NCBI RefSeq assembly: GCF_022458985.1 | Contig: NC_061771.1 | Span: 18,282,001-18,346,000, forward strand | DNA: 64,000 bases | Reading direction: 5' to 3' | From: Mugil cephalus | Lineage: Eukaryota > Chordata > Actinopteri > Mugiliformes > Mugilidae | Shown here: one piece after another, positions 1-11,509 of the stretch | Layout: each line of letters starts with the position of its first letter | Position numbering within the stretch: position 1 is the first letter of the stretch | Made by a program: the position numbers and the translations under genes | Notes under the pieces: model-generated | The model's database searches: none | What the model saw: only the letters and a program-made list of their open reading frames with translations | Told to the model about the DNA's origin: nothing

Positions 1-2140
1 AAAGCTGCGTGTGCATGTGAGTGTATACAAACATATAAAAAAATGTCCTGAACAAGTTCTGCCCCAGATGTGGATTTTAATGCTTTCCTGCGCGTGCTCT
101 TGACCTTCATCACATTTGACCTGCTCTTTCTCCCCTCAGTCAGTTTGTTGGCACAAAAGTAACATACTGTTTAACTGACTCGTTCTCCACAACTCTGGCC
201 TACTTTCCATTGATGGAGATGCAATGCTGCCATGCTGTAATTCACTGCTGCCTTTTATCTCCATATTTCAACTTGTATTTTTGCTCATGAATGTATGCCC
301 TACTGCATCATACAAGAGTGTCAGAAAAAAAGTTTTAAAAATAGCAGATCTACAAGATCAACACTTTGCGACACACTGTGAGCTTGTAAATCAGCTATTT
401 TTTACCAATAATTACAATAATAAAGGAATGGTTTTAGACATTCAATGTTTCCACACAACAGAAAATGATTCCAGATCTACTAAGGATTATGCATTACAAC
501 AAGTGGCAACAGTGGAATCAATGTTCATTACTCCAAAAACAGCCAAGGACAAACACAACCTCAACTTTGGCAATTGTGACTTTATCGCTGAGAATTTGTT
601 AAAGTGAAATAACCATACACGTGCCCAAAATATGAGCAATGGATGAGGAACACATATGCTCAACTCAACCTTGTCTGCCAGACCGTCACTGAATGTAAAC
701 ATGGCTAAACATGCTGCTAATGTTACATTAGCTAAGTGTGCTGTTCATTTAGACACATGGAAAACGACAACATGTCTGAAATGCTACATTTTCTTCAACG
801 TTTCAGTCGCTCGGACATGGGTCAATATGACAACATATCATACTTAAAAAATCCCAAAAATCCCTGCATGTTCTACACACATCAGTAACAGTAATGAATG
901 ACATTAGGGCAACCAAGCTATGTGGAAAACCTTAAGCTTACTCTTAAATTTATTGCATGCCGATAGTCGGAGAGTTGAGTAACATCGCATGACAACAATG
1001 AATTAATAAACTCAAGTGCGTGTCTGTGTGTGTGATTACACACTGCTGCAGAACTGTCATGCACTACAGAATGTGCGCTGCATGGAGGTGGACGTGACCA
1101 AACGAAGATGGGATGCAGCAGCACTGCTGATACTTTTTGGCTTTTGACAGACAGATTACACCCTCAACAGGCAGGAATGTCATGCAGGTTGAACGTCTGA
1201 CAGACCACCCACTAACAAATACGAAAACTCGCACGCGCCTCGTCACATTTTAGTCATCAAAGAGCCACGTTTAGCTCCTCATCGTCTCGTTATAGTCATG
1301 ACAAAAAGGGTCGTCGACGAAATAAATAACGACGAAAACAACACTGTTCCAAATCAAACATCTTCAAGGATCCAACGTTTCATTTTGTCAGTTTGTCATT
1401 TTAATTGTCATTTGCAACCATATGCATGTGATGGAACAAAACTATGCGCTCAGGCCCCAGATTATTTCCCATAGTAACTACTAAGTAAAACAGTATAGAG
1501 GCAAATAAGCAGTATAGATAAGAATAAAGATAAATTAAAAAAAGAGATAAGTTGTTGTGATAATGGACATTCTAAAGGACATCATGTTTGTATAATAATA
1601 ATTAATTGAACATGGACCCATAACTAAACTGAAGCTGTGTTCCTGTGTTTGATTCTTCTATTGAAAATTATATATATATAATTTTAAAAAGCGCTTGTCT
1701 TTTTCTCATCAACTATAAAATAATCACTTAACAAATCCAGTCAAATCTGATGTGACTGTGACATTTGGTTGTGTGTAATTGTGGTGTGACTTCCAGTTAA
1801 CAGTTGCTTTTACTCACTTAAAGGTCAACATTCACGATGAAAGGTGTTTAGTACACCTAAGAACAGATACTTAATTGTAGGATTAGTGACACATTTGCTC
1901 GCGGGTTGTGGGTGTGTGTGTAATTTCCTTCCAGGCAGTGCCTCTTTACATATCGTCACCAGTATCACACACATTCACACAAAGAAGCACACAACGAGAT
2001 TTAATCCACCAACGCAGTCTTTTCTCTTTGTTCTGATTCTTTGTAAGGATTTCGTTGGTTGGTGCTACTGTGCAGGTCAAAGGTTCACGACTGTCTTTTG
2101 TTAGCGGATTTTTCAGAAAAGACAGTTTTAAAGAAAAAAT
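1..2140. other. Gene-free left flank
   Basis: AT-rich DNA with short open frames on both strands. None shows a recognisable domain, signal peptide or splice-supported continuation. The longest open frame (224-607, plus) has low-complexity composition and no family resemblance that I can recognise. I see no RNA gene or clear transposon end here. Confidence 0.5.
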
Positions 2141-3124
2141 GGTAACACTTTCTATGAAGGTTGTATTTATAATGCCCTATGAATGCACTCATAATATTTT
2201 ATAAGGTGTCTATAAAGCATTATAATTGTCATTATTACATCTACACATGTTCACAAGTCGTCATAACCAACTTCATGATGCATTATGACAACTGGTTATG
2301 AATGATTATAATTTTAATCTGAATAGTGCATTATAAATATGTCAATATCTGCCTAGTGACTTGTTAATTTCATGATGCATCGTAACTACTGTGCTTTGCT
2401 AAATGTGTATATCGATGCATGAGTATTGACTTTGCCTATAGTGCTTTATATCTGTATCTATAAGTATACGTAATAAAGTTATAATAATGTATACATCTCC
2501 CTACAGCACACAGCTGTAAACATGAAATATCATAAGTGCTATTTGTCAGCTGTAAATAAAGTGACAAGAATATTGGAACAAAACTCACAATGCCACTGAA
2601 ATCTATCTTGGGTCATTATGAAATTGTCCATATGCATGCCAGTCTTGCAAATGATGTGATGCATAAAACCTGTGTGAAATCACATAACAGTAAACAGGCC
2701 AACAGGTTTTTAGAGATAGATTTCAGTGACATTGTGAGTTTTGTTCCAATGATAACCACCACATCATAGTATAGGACCAAATTGAATTACTCATAGTAAC
2801 TAATATCTGTTAATAATAGTGTCACATTCTTGTTACTTTAATTATGCATCACTATACACATTTAACAAAGCAAAGTAGTTATGATGCATTATGAAACTAA
2901 CAAGTCACTAGGCAGATATTGACATATTTATAATGCGCTATTCAGATTAAAATTCTAATCATTCATAAGCAGTTGTCATAATTCATCATGAAGTTGGATA
3001 TGACGACTTGTGAATATGTATAGATGATAATAATGACCATTATAATGCTTTATAGACAACTTATAAAATATTATGAGTGCATTCATAGGGCATTATAAAT
3101 ACAACCTTCATAGAAAGTGTTACC
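2141..3124. mobile_element. Long palindromic foldback MITE (~984 bp)
   Basis: The element opens with GGTAACACTTTCTATGAAGG and closes with the reverse complement of the same sequence. The two halves continue as an imperfect inverted repeat almost to the centre: for example, the block at 2575-2608 is mirrored at 2714-2747, and the block around 2340-2400 at 2880-2935. That leaves a loop of only about 100 bp (2612-2712). It has no coding capacity. Flanking A-rich octamers GAAAAAAT (left) and GAAAAAAA (right) could be a degraded 8-bp target duplication, which would suggest hAT-type mobilisation. The superfamily is not certain. The arms have diverged visibly, so the insertion is not very recent. 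Confidence 0.85.
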
Positions 3125-3206
3125 GAAAAAAATGCTGCAATACTCTTGAAGATCTCATGCTACCTTAAGATCTGATATTTCAAACAAATTTGTGACTGTC
3201 AGAAGT

Positions 3207-3770
3207 CATTAACACTAACCTGTTTGACTTGATTGATCCCTGAGAATTCAGTTGTTAGAGCAGCAGGGCAACAATACAAGATAGATAAAATAATAATAAT
3301 TAAAAAAAAAAAAAAAAAAAAAGCAGAATAAGAGAAGATACAAACCAAGTACAGTTTGATGATAAAGTTATTTCGAAAAAAGTACAGTTAAGGGAAAGAA
3401 ACAATGATGGAGGCAGAATATAGTCATTCATGGATATCACCGTGTTACTCTTAGAAATACAGCAAATGCTGCTCAGAAACTACATGAGTAAAAACATTAA
3501 CACTAACCTGTTTGCAAGATAAGACTTTATTGATATTGCACTTGAGAAGAGACCTAAATCGTACAGAATTGTACAGAATGAAATGATAAATAAATGAGTA
3601 CAGTTCCATAGATATAAAGAGATCTAGTGTCCAGAGGACATCTGCATCCTTTAGCTGTGGAAGAAACACTTCTTTTTACAGTGTGGGTGCAGCAGTTTCA
3701 AGCTAAAGGAGACAGGAATTGTTCAGGATGCTCCTCACCGACCTGCTACACTGAGTCCAGTGACTTTTTT
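3207..3770 (-). mobile_element. L2/Rex-type LINE 3' fragments
   Basis: Reading the minus strand, the segment around 3227-3300 ends in a LINE-like tail (tttattgatccc type, here GATTGATCCCTGAGAATTCA on the plus strand). A 20-bp direct repeat, CATTAACACTAACCTGTTTG, lies at 3207-3226 and again at 3495-3514, bracketing about 268 bp as a target-site duplication would. A second, older tail-like sequence (AAGACTTTATTGATATTGCA) follows at about 3519. No reverse-transcriptase coding sequence is left. Assignment to L2/Rex rests only on the style of the 3' end. Confidence 0.5.
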
Positions 3771-4673
3771 TTTTATTTATCAGGGAAACGTCTTTAAATT
3801 TGACACCACGTTCACTTGGACTCAAGAATGAATTGATTGAAAAATCAAGGGTCAAAGGTCATATTTTTGGCCTATCTAATGTAACACAATCATACAAACC
3901 ACAGAGATCTGCAAGAGCACCACTACATTCCTCACAGTATATTATAGTATGTCTGGAGACACATTAGAGTAAATGTTAACCTGTTGGCAGATGTGTTTAG
4001 TTTCTCACTTGATGATTCTCTTGGTTCTGTACAGTAAAGTATAAAATAACCACCTAATACATGAGACAAAAGTGAAGCTCCTCAATAATCTATTTAGACT
4101 TTGGGATATGAATTAACACATCACCTCTCATTACCTCACATCTATCAGATCCTACCAACACTGAAAACTGGTGTAGCGCCTTTTTAATCGCATGTCATGC
4201 AGTTTCTGTCGTCATGTCAAGTCTCCACTCTCGAGAGCCACGTCGAGATAGACTGTCAGTAGGCTACCCTCTGTAATGTCTTAATGGGATGAGGAAGCCC
4301 CTAGAGGAAACTCATTCTTGTGGAGAATGATGTGTCCTTTTCTTTGGTGCGTGCCTGGTCTCGTTTCTTCCTCTCACAGGGGCAGGTAGTACCCATGTTC
4401 AACAACATAAAAAAAACACCTGTGAAAACACCAGCTTTTGTCTCCTCTGCTCCAAACCTTAAAACAACTTTGTCAAAAATCTTTAGAAAAATCTGTGGGT
4501 AAACACACTGAGCGACGGCTACACAAACCTTCTTCCTGGTGAATAAAACAGGTACAAACGTGTCATGGCCTAATGATTTGATTAGTTCCTCTCTTAATGC
4601 CGACATTCCTCTCTTAACCCGTTTACCGAACATTTCCCGACTCTGACATCAAAGCATTTCACATTTCACAGCA
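3771..4673. other. Intergenic, nothing assigned
   Basis: AT-rich spacer. The open frame at 4301-4633 (minus, 110 codons) has basic, low-complexity composition and no motif that I recognise, so I treat it as chance. Confidence 0.4.
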
Positions 4674-4765
4674 GAATATTGGGCTGTCACAAGATGGTCA
4701 ATGTCATTTCCTTCTCCTGTCAGTGGTTGTAATGTTGTGGCTGAATGATGTGTGTCTGTATAAAC
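4674..4765 (+). mobile_element. Tc1-like transposon end fragment
   Basis: This stretch carries the characteristic subterminal and terminal sequence of a common fish Tc1-like family: GCTGTCACAAGATGGTCAAT, then CTGTCAGTGG, then TAATGTTGTGGCTGA. The matching other end is not seen nearby, so it is a solo terminal scrap. The shared CACAAGATGGTCAATGT block also occurs in the Tc1-like relic at 49380. Confidence 0.7.
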
Positions 4766-4799
4766 AGTAGTTCCGTGAACACTCGTTTATATAGAGTTA

Positions 4800-6055
4800 C
4801 TTAACCATGTAAATCTGCACCTGTTCTTCATTTTAGGGGAAGACTGGTGCCCATGATCAAAGATGTTGCTTCCAAAAAGAAAAAATGTATTTGTCTGGAC
4901 TTATTAGAGAAATGTTCTGTTTCTCAACAAAATTCATGTAATCAATACAACAATAAATTATTAGATTTCACGATTAGTTTGTGACCTTTAATTATAAATG
5001 AATGTCCTTCACAGAAACAGGTGTGACTAATATTTTTTAATTACAGTTTTAAAGGTACCATCAGACAGTTAAATTGTTTTGAAAAGTAAACGGATTTCTG
5101 CTGAAAAAGTGAACGTCTTCTCATTGTCTTCTCACTTCTCTAACTGTGATATTACAGGGCACAGACTGGCTCCCAAAAATATTTGTGATGTGATGTCCAC
5201 ACACATGAAGTAGCTTTTGAATGGGAACTTAAAAACTTACTCAAAACTAATCTTAGCAGATTCAAGTAAAAGCAGCCTTTTAGTGTTAAAGTGTGCATCA
5301 TTCTGACCTGAAGACACTAAAAGAAGAAGTTAGCAGAACTTATTTTTAAAGGGCTTCACTAACAGACACACAACAATGGGATGTAGAGCTGATTTGAGCT
5401 AAATTATGTAAGTTGTAAAAGAGTGCTAGTGGAAAGACTTAAGACTAGCAGTATATACACACACACACACACACACACATATTTCTTTTTACTTAATCCA
5501 TACAAGCGCCACAAGACAAGTGCCAAGAACTAGGAACTAATTATAGAATTTCCCTCTATTCAGTGTTTTTGGCGCCATGATGTTGATTACATATATAAAT
5601 CCTTTGCACCCTGTCATCACGATTCATTCCTACAAGGCTGCAGGTAACTTAAGCAACACAAAGATGGAACCACATAATGGTCCTGCAGGCACACGACCAA
5701 CAGTCTCAGTTTACTGCAGTTCATCACTCTGATGAACTGTGTCAGAGGATCTAATTGTCAGTATCAGGAATGGAGTGAGTTCAATATTAAAAAATAATTA
5801 AAAACTTTTTCTCACTCCTCTCTGCTCAGCAGCACCATCTTGTGTTCAACTGCTCTGCAGCATGAATACAAGTGGTGGAAAGTGAGATACATTTATTACA
5901 ATACTGGACTTCATTCATTCATGGCAGGTACATCCTGGGCACAGCTGCAGTTCTGCTATGAAGATAACATTTTTGTATAGTGAATAAATGTGGGATTTGA
6001 AATGGTCAAATAATACAGCTTCAAAGTGACCAAGAGTTTCTTCTCATCTCATCTT
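4800..6055. other. Intergenic with a CA microsatellite
   Basis: No gene is apparent. An (AC)n tract lies at about 5454-5480. The rest is AT-rich single-copy-looking sequence with only short open frames. Confidence 0.4.
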
Positions 6056-9000
6056 CTACTTTTACTACACACTTGTTGGAGCCTATCCCAGCTGTCTTCA
6101 GGCAAGAGGCGGGGTAAACCCTGGACAGGACACCAGTCCACTGCAGGGCTGACACAGAGACAAACAACCATTCACACCAGAGCCGGCCCAAACCTAACTT
6201 ATTGCAGCTCTACTGTGTGTTATATGCTGAAATTATGCTGTTTCAGGTGTAATGAAGTTTATTTTTGTTGCAACTCGACAACAAGGACAGTCAAAACTAC
6301 TCAGTGAATCAGTTCAAATGTACAAACATAATTTTTGGTTTATTTTGTTTTCAAAAATTTGCAACAGCAAAAAAAAAAAAATTATAGTGTAAGAACAATC
6401 AAGTGCAACAACAAATTAAATCACTTAGCTATATAAAAATAACAACAAACTCAACAGAATAAAATATCAAGCAATGATAAATGAGCTTTAGTAAAATAAA
6501 TAAATAATCAAAATAAACCACACATTTGACTTCTTTTTATGTGATTGTTTTTCCTCAACACATTTTAAAACCTGAGCTTCCTGGAGGCAAAGTCATTTCT
6601 TGTGCCATGGAAGATCTCAAGTAGTTCTTTGTTAATTTGAGCTTGAAAAAGCTCCACTCTGCAGATGCAACAGGAACAGGGAGAATGAGCCCATCTGTAG
6701 AGCTAACCATCAATGGACACTAAAAGGGACAGTGGGCTCAGACCTAAGATGGAAAACATACACACATACGAGGTACTTTGACAGACAATTTCCCTTTGGG
6801 TGTAATTCTTTTTATACATAGAAATGAACTGTATACTCTATGGTGACAGTCTGTTCCTCACATGATGCATTACCCACAGTTGAGCCTGAGGATGGACTGG
6901 CACTGAGCTGATTCTGTGCTGCTTTAACAGTGCTCCTGGCCAAGTTTCACATAACTTTTGAGTTGATGTAAAAAGTATATGTTTATTTTACTTACATAAA
7001 TTACCAGCAGCAAACAACATATCTCTAACTTAGGGGTGTAACGTGTAACCCTAGTTATGATGTAATAACAGAGCACAGGTAAGTAATAGTCAATGTTAAT
7101 AGATGGACCAGTAATAACAGACTACAAGCTTGTAAGAGCCTTTGTTGTTGAGTAATCAAAAAAAAACACAGGCAACAATGGTTTGCGTTTTTGTGTGGCC
7201 ACATGTTATGAATAACCAATAGCACAATGAAAATACAACAGTTTGGTGAAGGGCATTCAATGAAATGAAGGAATGAAGGAAACCTTCACCACTATCAGTT
7301 CAATGACGGTGGACTGTGGCTGGGACTTCATCAAACGAAGTCACAGAAAAAAAACCTGAACTACAGAGAGGTCAAAGCAGATCCAAATAGCATATTGATC
7401 ATCACCAATTAATAATACTCAATTGCATTAACCAGTTTAAATCATGTTCTCAAAAGGTTTAGTTGTACAACAAAAATCTAATCTCTCTTTAGTTCAAGAG
7501 TTCAAGTATTTGTAAAACTAAATACATTCGAAGTGCTTCTTTTATTATATTCAAGTACCTGTAGATACATTAATAACTGTTTCAAGAGCTGAAATAGTTG
7601 TAGTTATGTTAGTAGCAAAGAAAATATCATTTTTCAAAATTAAAAAATATATATATTGCATAGTACCCTTTAATTTGGTAGAAAACTGCATTAAATTTAG
7701 AAAACCCATGGTAGCTAGAAGCATTAAGGCCTAACGTGCTTGTCTCTCTTTGCACCGGTAACAATGAGAAACTGCACTAAATATTTACCTCTTTAAGTAC
7801 CACAAGCACACACTTACATCAAGCAGTCTCACCAATATCTTATGTTTTCAACATATGCATTGAACAACAGTTTAGAAAAATATTCCTTAGTAAATAACAA
7901 TAAACACTGAAATGATTATTTGGATGTGACACCAACAAGCTAAGCCGCTAAGCTCAAGTCAATGGTCCATTAGCATCACGACACAGTCTCAGGTGGCGAT
8001 AGCACCATTAGCACCTTTTTATCCATGTCTGCTATGCCGATTAACATAACTTTCAGCCGCTTCACAATCAACCAAACAAGTTAAAAATTAATATTAAGTA
8101 CATTATAATCAACCGAATATGTTTTTTTTTTTCTTTTCACTCATTGAGTGATCAATTAAGGAAAGAGCGTTTCAGAAATTACCCTCGCCCAGTCGGCAGA
8201 AATCGTCCGGTCTCACACTGCTCTACAAAGTTTTAAAGTTAACAATACCAGTGCTTTACATCAAAAATTATTCCAACTCGGATTAAAACATTATTTTCAG
8301 GTCTTACCCCGTGGATGAAAACAGTTCAGTCCGTTTGGATCAGACAACAGACGAGTCCGCCAAACAGGAAGTGATGAAACCTGCAAGGTTGATCACCTGG
8401 GACGCACTAGGTGCACTGATTGGCTAATTGCAGCAACTCTTTTTTCTCTTTTTCTCTCCATTTTAAACACTTTTTAAATAGTTTTTAGGGCATCTAATCA
8501 ATTTCAAATTTATTTATTTTAAAATCAAATTAATTCTTTGTAAAGCATCTATTTATTCCAAAATAAAATAAATTGCTTTTAGAATTTTAATGACTGCTCA
8601 ATGACTTTTCAATGAACTGTTTTTTTTTTCTTCTTTCACAAATAAAATGGATTATTTTAAGGGGATAGCCTTTTAAATTATGTCAATTTGCAGTCTGGGC
8701 TACAAACATTTGCAAATCTCCGTAAGCAAACATTGTGTTTTGAAGCCAAGAAAGCAGAAATATATAGTGCCAACCCCTACAACCAACTCGATCACATTGT
8801 TTTGCCTTCAACTACCTGTGCTTTGGATGACACAGTGCATGGCAGGAGGTCGCAACATTACTGGTGCAGCAGAGTTTTGACATTTAGAGAATGGTTAGGC
8901 CTACATCAGCAACAGCACTATGTTGACATAAAATTGTGTTTTGAACGATAATATAGCTGTGGTCATGTCATTACAATCATTACACATACATGCAAAAATA

Positions 9001-9170
9001 AATAAACTAATTAAATTTGCCGCGGGGCACTAAGCAGGCGCTTAGTTCGCTTATGCTTTGGGCCGGCTCTGATTCACACTCACACCTAGGGTCTACTTAG
9101 AATCACCAATCAACCTAAAGAGCAGGTCTTTGAAGGTGGGAGGAAAATCCACGGAGAACCACGAGTTTCT
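6056..9170 (+). mobile_element. Common fish interspersed repeat, split by a hAT insertion
   Basis: The two halves, 6056-6177 and 9072-9170, join across the inserted hAT element into a well-known fish repeat. Visible blocks are TTGGAGCCTATCCCAGCTGT, CACCAGTCCACTGCAGGGCT, the ATTCACACTCACACCTAGGG block, TAGAATCACCAATCAACCTA and a GGTGGGAGGAAAATC block. In other fish this sequence behaves like a LINE 3' region, but here no coding part remains and I cannot fix the family. It must be older than the hAT insertion that interrupts it. Confidence 0.65.
6178..9071 (-). mobile_element. hAT-superfamily DNA transposon (~2.9 kb, degraded)
   Basis: The terminal inverted repeats begin CAGAGCCGGCCCAAA at 6178 and are mirrored exactly at 9057-9071. 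The flanking target duplication ATTCACAC (6170-6177 and 9072-9079) is a perfect 8 bp, diagnostic of hAT. On the minus strand around 6690-6575 a reading frame resembles the hAT C-terminal dimerisation domain: GLILPVPVASAEWSFF followed by KLKLTKNYLRSSM (family consensus roughly PVASAERSFSKLKLIKNYLRS). No longer transposase frame survives, so the copy is dead. The transposase direction is therefore minus, with its 3' end at the left. A TIR-proximal GC-rich segment at about 8330-8410 may be the old promoter or 5' UTR. Confidence 0.88.
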
Positions 9171-9249
9171 TTATTAATAAAATTCAAGATTTTAAAACAA
9201 ACTTTTCTGAATGAACAAAGTAGAGCCTGGAAGTTTAGAGATTTAGAGT

Positions 9250-9885
9250 GAATTTCAATTCCTTGCTTTACCCTCAGTCTTAACCCTCAATCTCAAAAAT
9301 GCGCATTCCCGCTACTGCAAGTGCTGTCCCAATTCTCAGAAAAATTAAGTTGAGGGGCAAGTTTAAGGGCTGTATCGCCCTCAATATTGAGATTTTCCGA
9401 GACCACCCTTGGGAGTAAGGGCTACCAGAATGCATTGCGTTTTTTGACCGAACAAACATGGCGCAGAAACCAGCAAAGCGAATAAGCTACAATTTTCTTT
9501 GTTAATAGAGATGTAGACATTATGAAAACCATTGTAGTATCTCAGTTTAGGCCCATTTTATGGATTACTTATGTCACTGTTGCGTAACATTTATTTTTTA
9601 TTTTATGATCTTTTGTCAATAGCCAGCCATCGTTTGCTATCGTTTATATAACGTCAATGTTATCCTTGTTTCATTTCAGGGTCCGGTTCTTCTTGAAGTT
9701 GACAGACTGGACGCAGCTTTCGCGTTATTCTGCCCCCCACAGTCCGAAGATGTATCTGTATTTAAGGGGTGTCCCATTTCTAAGTGACAAAATAACCCTC
9801 AACACTTGGTTTTGAGGGCCAGTTAAGATTAGGGTTGAGCCTGAGGGTTAAGATTGAGGGTTAAGATGAGAATTGGAATTGGTCC
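9250..9885. mobile_element. TIR-bearing non-autonomous element with TTAACCCTCA repeats
   Basis: Subterminal sequences are inverted copies of one another: the left end has CAATTCC and repeated TAACCCTCA units; the right end has repeated TGAGGGTTAAGAT units and GAATTGGAATTGG. Length is about 640 bp. Inside is a short GC-richer piece beginning ACAAACATGGCGCAGAAACC that could derive from a first exon of an autonomous relative, but no transposase is recognisable. The superfamily is undetermined (PIF/Harbinger-like is a guess). Confidence 0.55.
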
Positions 9886-10677
9886 TAAGGGATTAACAGT
9901 TTCCACCCTCATCCACTGTGTGTGTTTGTGTGTTAACAACATGCAATCCTGCAGCCGTGTTCGTTTTTTCGGCCTCCACACAGAGCCCCTCTGTTCTTGA
10001 GCACCGCTCTCTGGAGTTAATTCATCAGCTCATACATGGAAGTGTTCAGCCTCACTCAGACACACACTGTGACTAAGGTGCATTATCTTCACAGCAGTCT
10101 GGGTTCGCTCTGTTTGTGTCTGCGCGGTAACAACTTCCTCCGCCGGGGAGCCGGCGGGGAAAAGAAACAAGGGGCTCCTTTGAATGCATGAGTGTGAAAA
10201 CTTGAACAGAAGAAACAGTGAGACACAGAGGTGGGGACGTCACCGCTCTGACTTTATTCTCTTTATCTTCACATTTTCTTTTTCTTTTTTTTTTGTATGT
10301 GACACAAAGAGGGCATTTCACAACATATACAAACAGAAGCACATGCCTGCCATAGTTCCTCTTTGCCTTGTTGTGTGTTGTACAGTCTCAGCCTGTAGGA
10401 TGCTTCAGAGGGGAAAGGCTCTCAGAAAGATCCTGGAGAGGTCAAAGAAAGGAGAATGGGTTATTCCAACCTGAATTCTGAAGATTTGTTACGCCACGAA
10501 TTTACGAACAAACTTAAAAAAAAAAAGTGTTCGGTGTAAGAACAACAATTGTATTTCTCATTTCCACTTCTTTTCCTCTCTACCCCCTTTAATCCTGACT
10601 TTCCTTAACTTTCTCTCTACCATTCCTGTTTCCTTTGCTTCGTCTACATTTGTACATCACTCACCTGCGGCATCGTC
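9886..10677 (-). other. Intergenic, includes probable fgfbp2 3' UTR
   Basis: No coding exon is supported. On the minus strand an AATAAA lies at 10253-10258, about 420 nt beyond the fgfbp2 stop codon, and could end its transcript. The open frames here (for example 10184-10474 plus) have no family resemblance. Confidence 0.4.
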
Positions 10678-11427
10678 TCAGTTTTGGAACCAGCTGATGA
10701 AGTAGGTGCAGATGCCTTGGAAGCTCTTCCAGCAGTACTCAGAGGCGATGCGTGAGGATTTGGAGCCAGGCTGCTCAGTGGGGCGAGTAGTGGTCTTTGC
10801 AGGCTTGGGGGTAGTTTTCCTGGTCTGGGAGCCCTTTCCTGGCTGTGGTTTAACGGGCTGAGGCTGGGGCTTCACAGGTTTAAGAGTAACGACGGGCTTG
10901 GTCTGGGCCGGCACCGCTGGTTTACGTGGCTCCTGAGCAGGCTTGGAAGGTTTTGAGGCCGTGGTCCTAGGCCAGGAGGACAGGAAGGTTACCTGAGCCT
11001 CGTCGGGGTATTTCTTGCACATCGGTGGGCGGTAGATTTTGGCTCCTTGGCAGGCGTGGCTCAGCTTCCTCAGCTCCCACATCATCTGGGTGAAGTAGTG
11101 GCGAGGGTTGAGGTTGTAGGCGCGACACAGGTTGGGTTTGCCCTGGAAGTCACAATAGTAGGAGCGTCCAGGGGTCTGGGTCTGACTTTTGCAGGAAACA
11201 CGCAGGCGAGTATAGTCCCCAGCTCCGGATACCACCATGGTACACGAGTCTTTGGCTTTGGTGTTGAATCTGATGGGCTCATCCCAGATGCTTTGCTGCT
11301 GTTGCTGCTGTTGCTGCTGTGGCTGAACCTGCAGCTTGTTGTCGTTGCTGCTGTTGTTGGTTTGAGCGTTTGCAAAGCAAAGAGTTGCCACCAATACTAG
11401 CAGCAGCGTTCTCATCCTGGCTCTCAT
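10678..11427 (-). CDS. fgfbp2: Fibroblast growth factor-binding protein 2-like
   Basis: Secreted carrier of the FGFBP family; members bind FGFs and release them from heparan-sulfate matrix. It is a single-exon reading frame of 249 aa, as usual for this family. I start at the ATG at 11427 (MRARMRTLLL), because it begins a signal peptide (about 1-22, ending CFANAQ) and lies about 75 nt below a TATA box; the upstream in-frame extension has no ATG. An Asn-rich, then poly-Gln, stretch (37-45) precedes the domain. Eight cysteines follow the signal peptide: 62, 79, 92, 101, 126, 137, 232 and 240. Blocks DSCTMVVSG, YYCDFQGKPNLC, ELRKLSHACQGA and the tail EYCWKSFQGICTYFISWF resemble FGFBP2 more than FGFBP1. 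A Lys/Pro/Thr linker spans about 155-225. Its position beside prom1 matches human FGFBP2-PROM1 synteny. The a/b paralogue cannot be decided. Confidence 0.93.
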   Translation of the reverse strand: MRARMRTLLLVLVATLCFANAQTNNSSNDNKLQVQPQQQQQQQQQSIWDEPIRFNTKAKDSCTMVVSGAGDYTRLRVSCKSQTQTPGRSYYCDFQGKPNLCRAYNLNPRHYFTQMMWELRKLSHACQGAKIYRPPMCKKYPDEAQVTFLSSWPRTTASKPSKPAQEPRKPAVPAQTKPVVTLKPVKPQPQPVKPQPGKGSQTRKTTPKPAKTTTRPTEQPGSKSSRIASEYCWKSFQGICTYFISWFQN

Positions 11428-11503
11428 GTTGGCATCAGATTTGGGGATGTGCGTCTGCAGAGAGGGCTGAGGTGTGCAAGGGTAGATGCTGTGTGCGTGT
11501 GAC

Positions 11504-11509
11504 TTTATA
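11504..11509 (-). promoter_or_regulatory. TATA box of fgfbp2
   Basis: TATAAA on the minus strand (context GCTTTATAAAGTC), 77 nt upstream of the chosen ATG. This predicts a start site near 11475-11480 and a 5' UTR of about 50 nt. Confidence 0.6.

Noticed and set aside
224-607. 127-codon plus-strand open frame near the left edge
   Set aside because: Has an ATG but no recognisable domain, no splice continuation and low-complexity composition; probably chance.
4301-4633. 110-codon minus-strand open frame
   Set aside because: Basic low-complexity translation with no family resemblance, in repeat-rich intergenic DNA.
10184-10474. 96-codon plus-strand open frame opposite the fgfbp2 3' region
   Set aside because: No homology; it overlaps the probable fgfbp2 3' UTR on the other strand.
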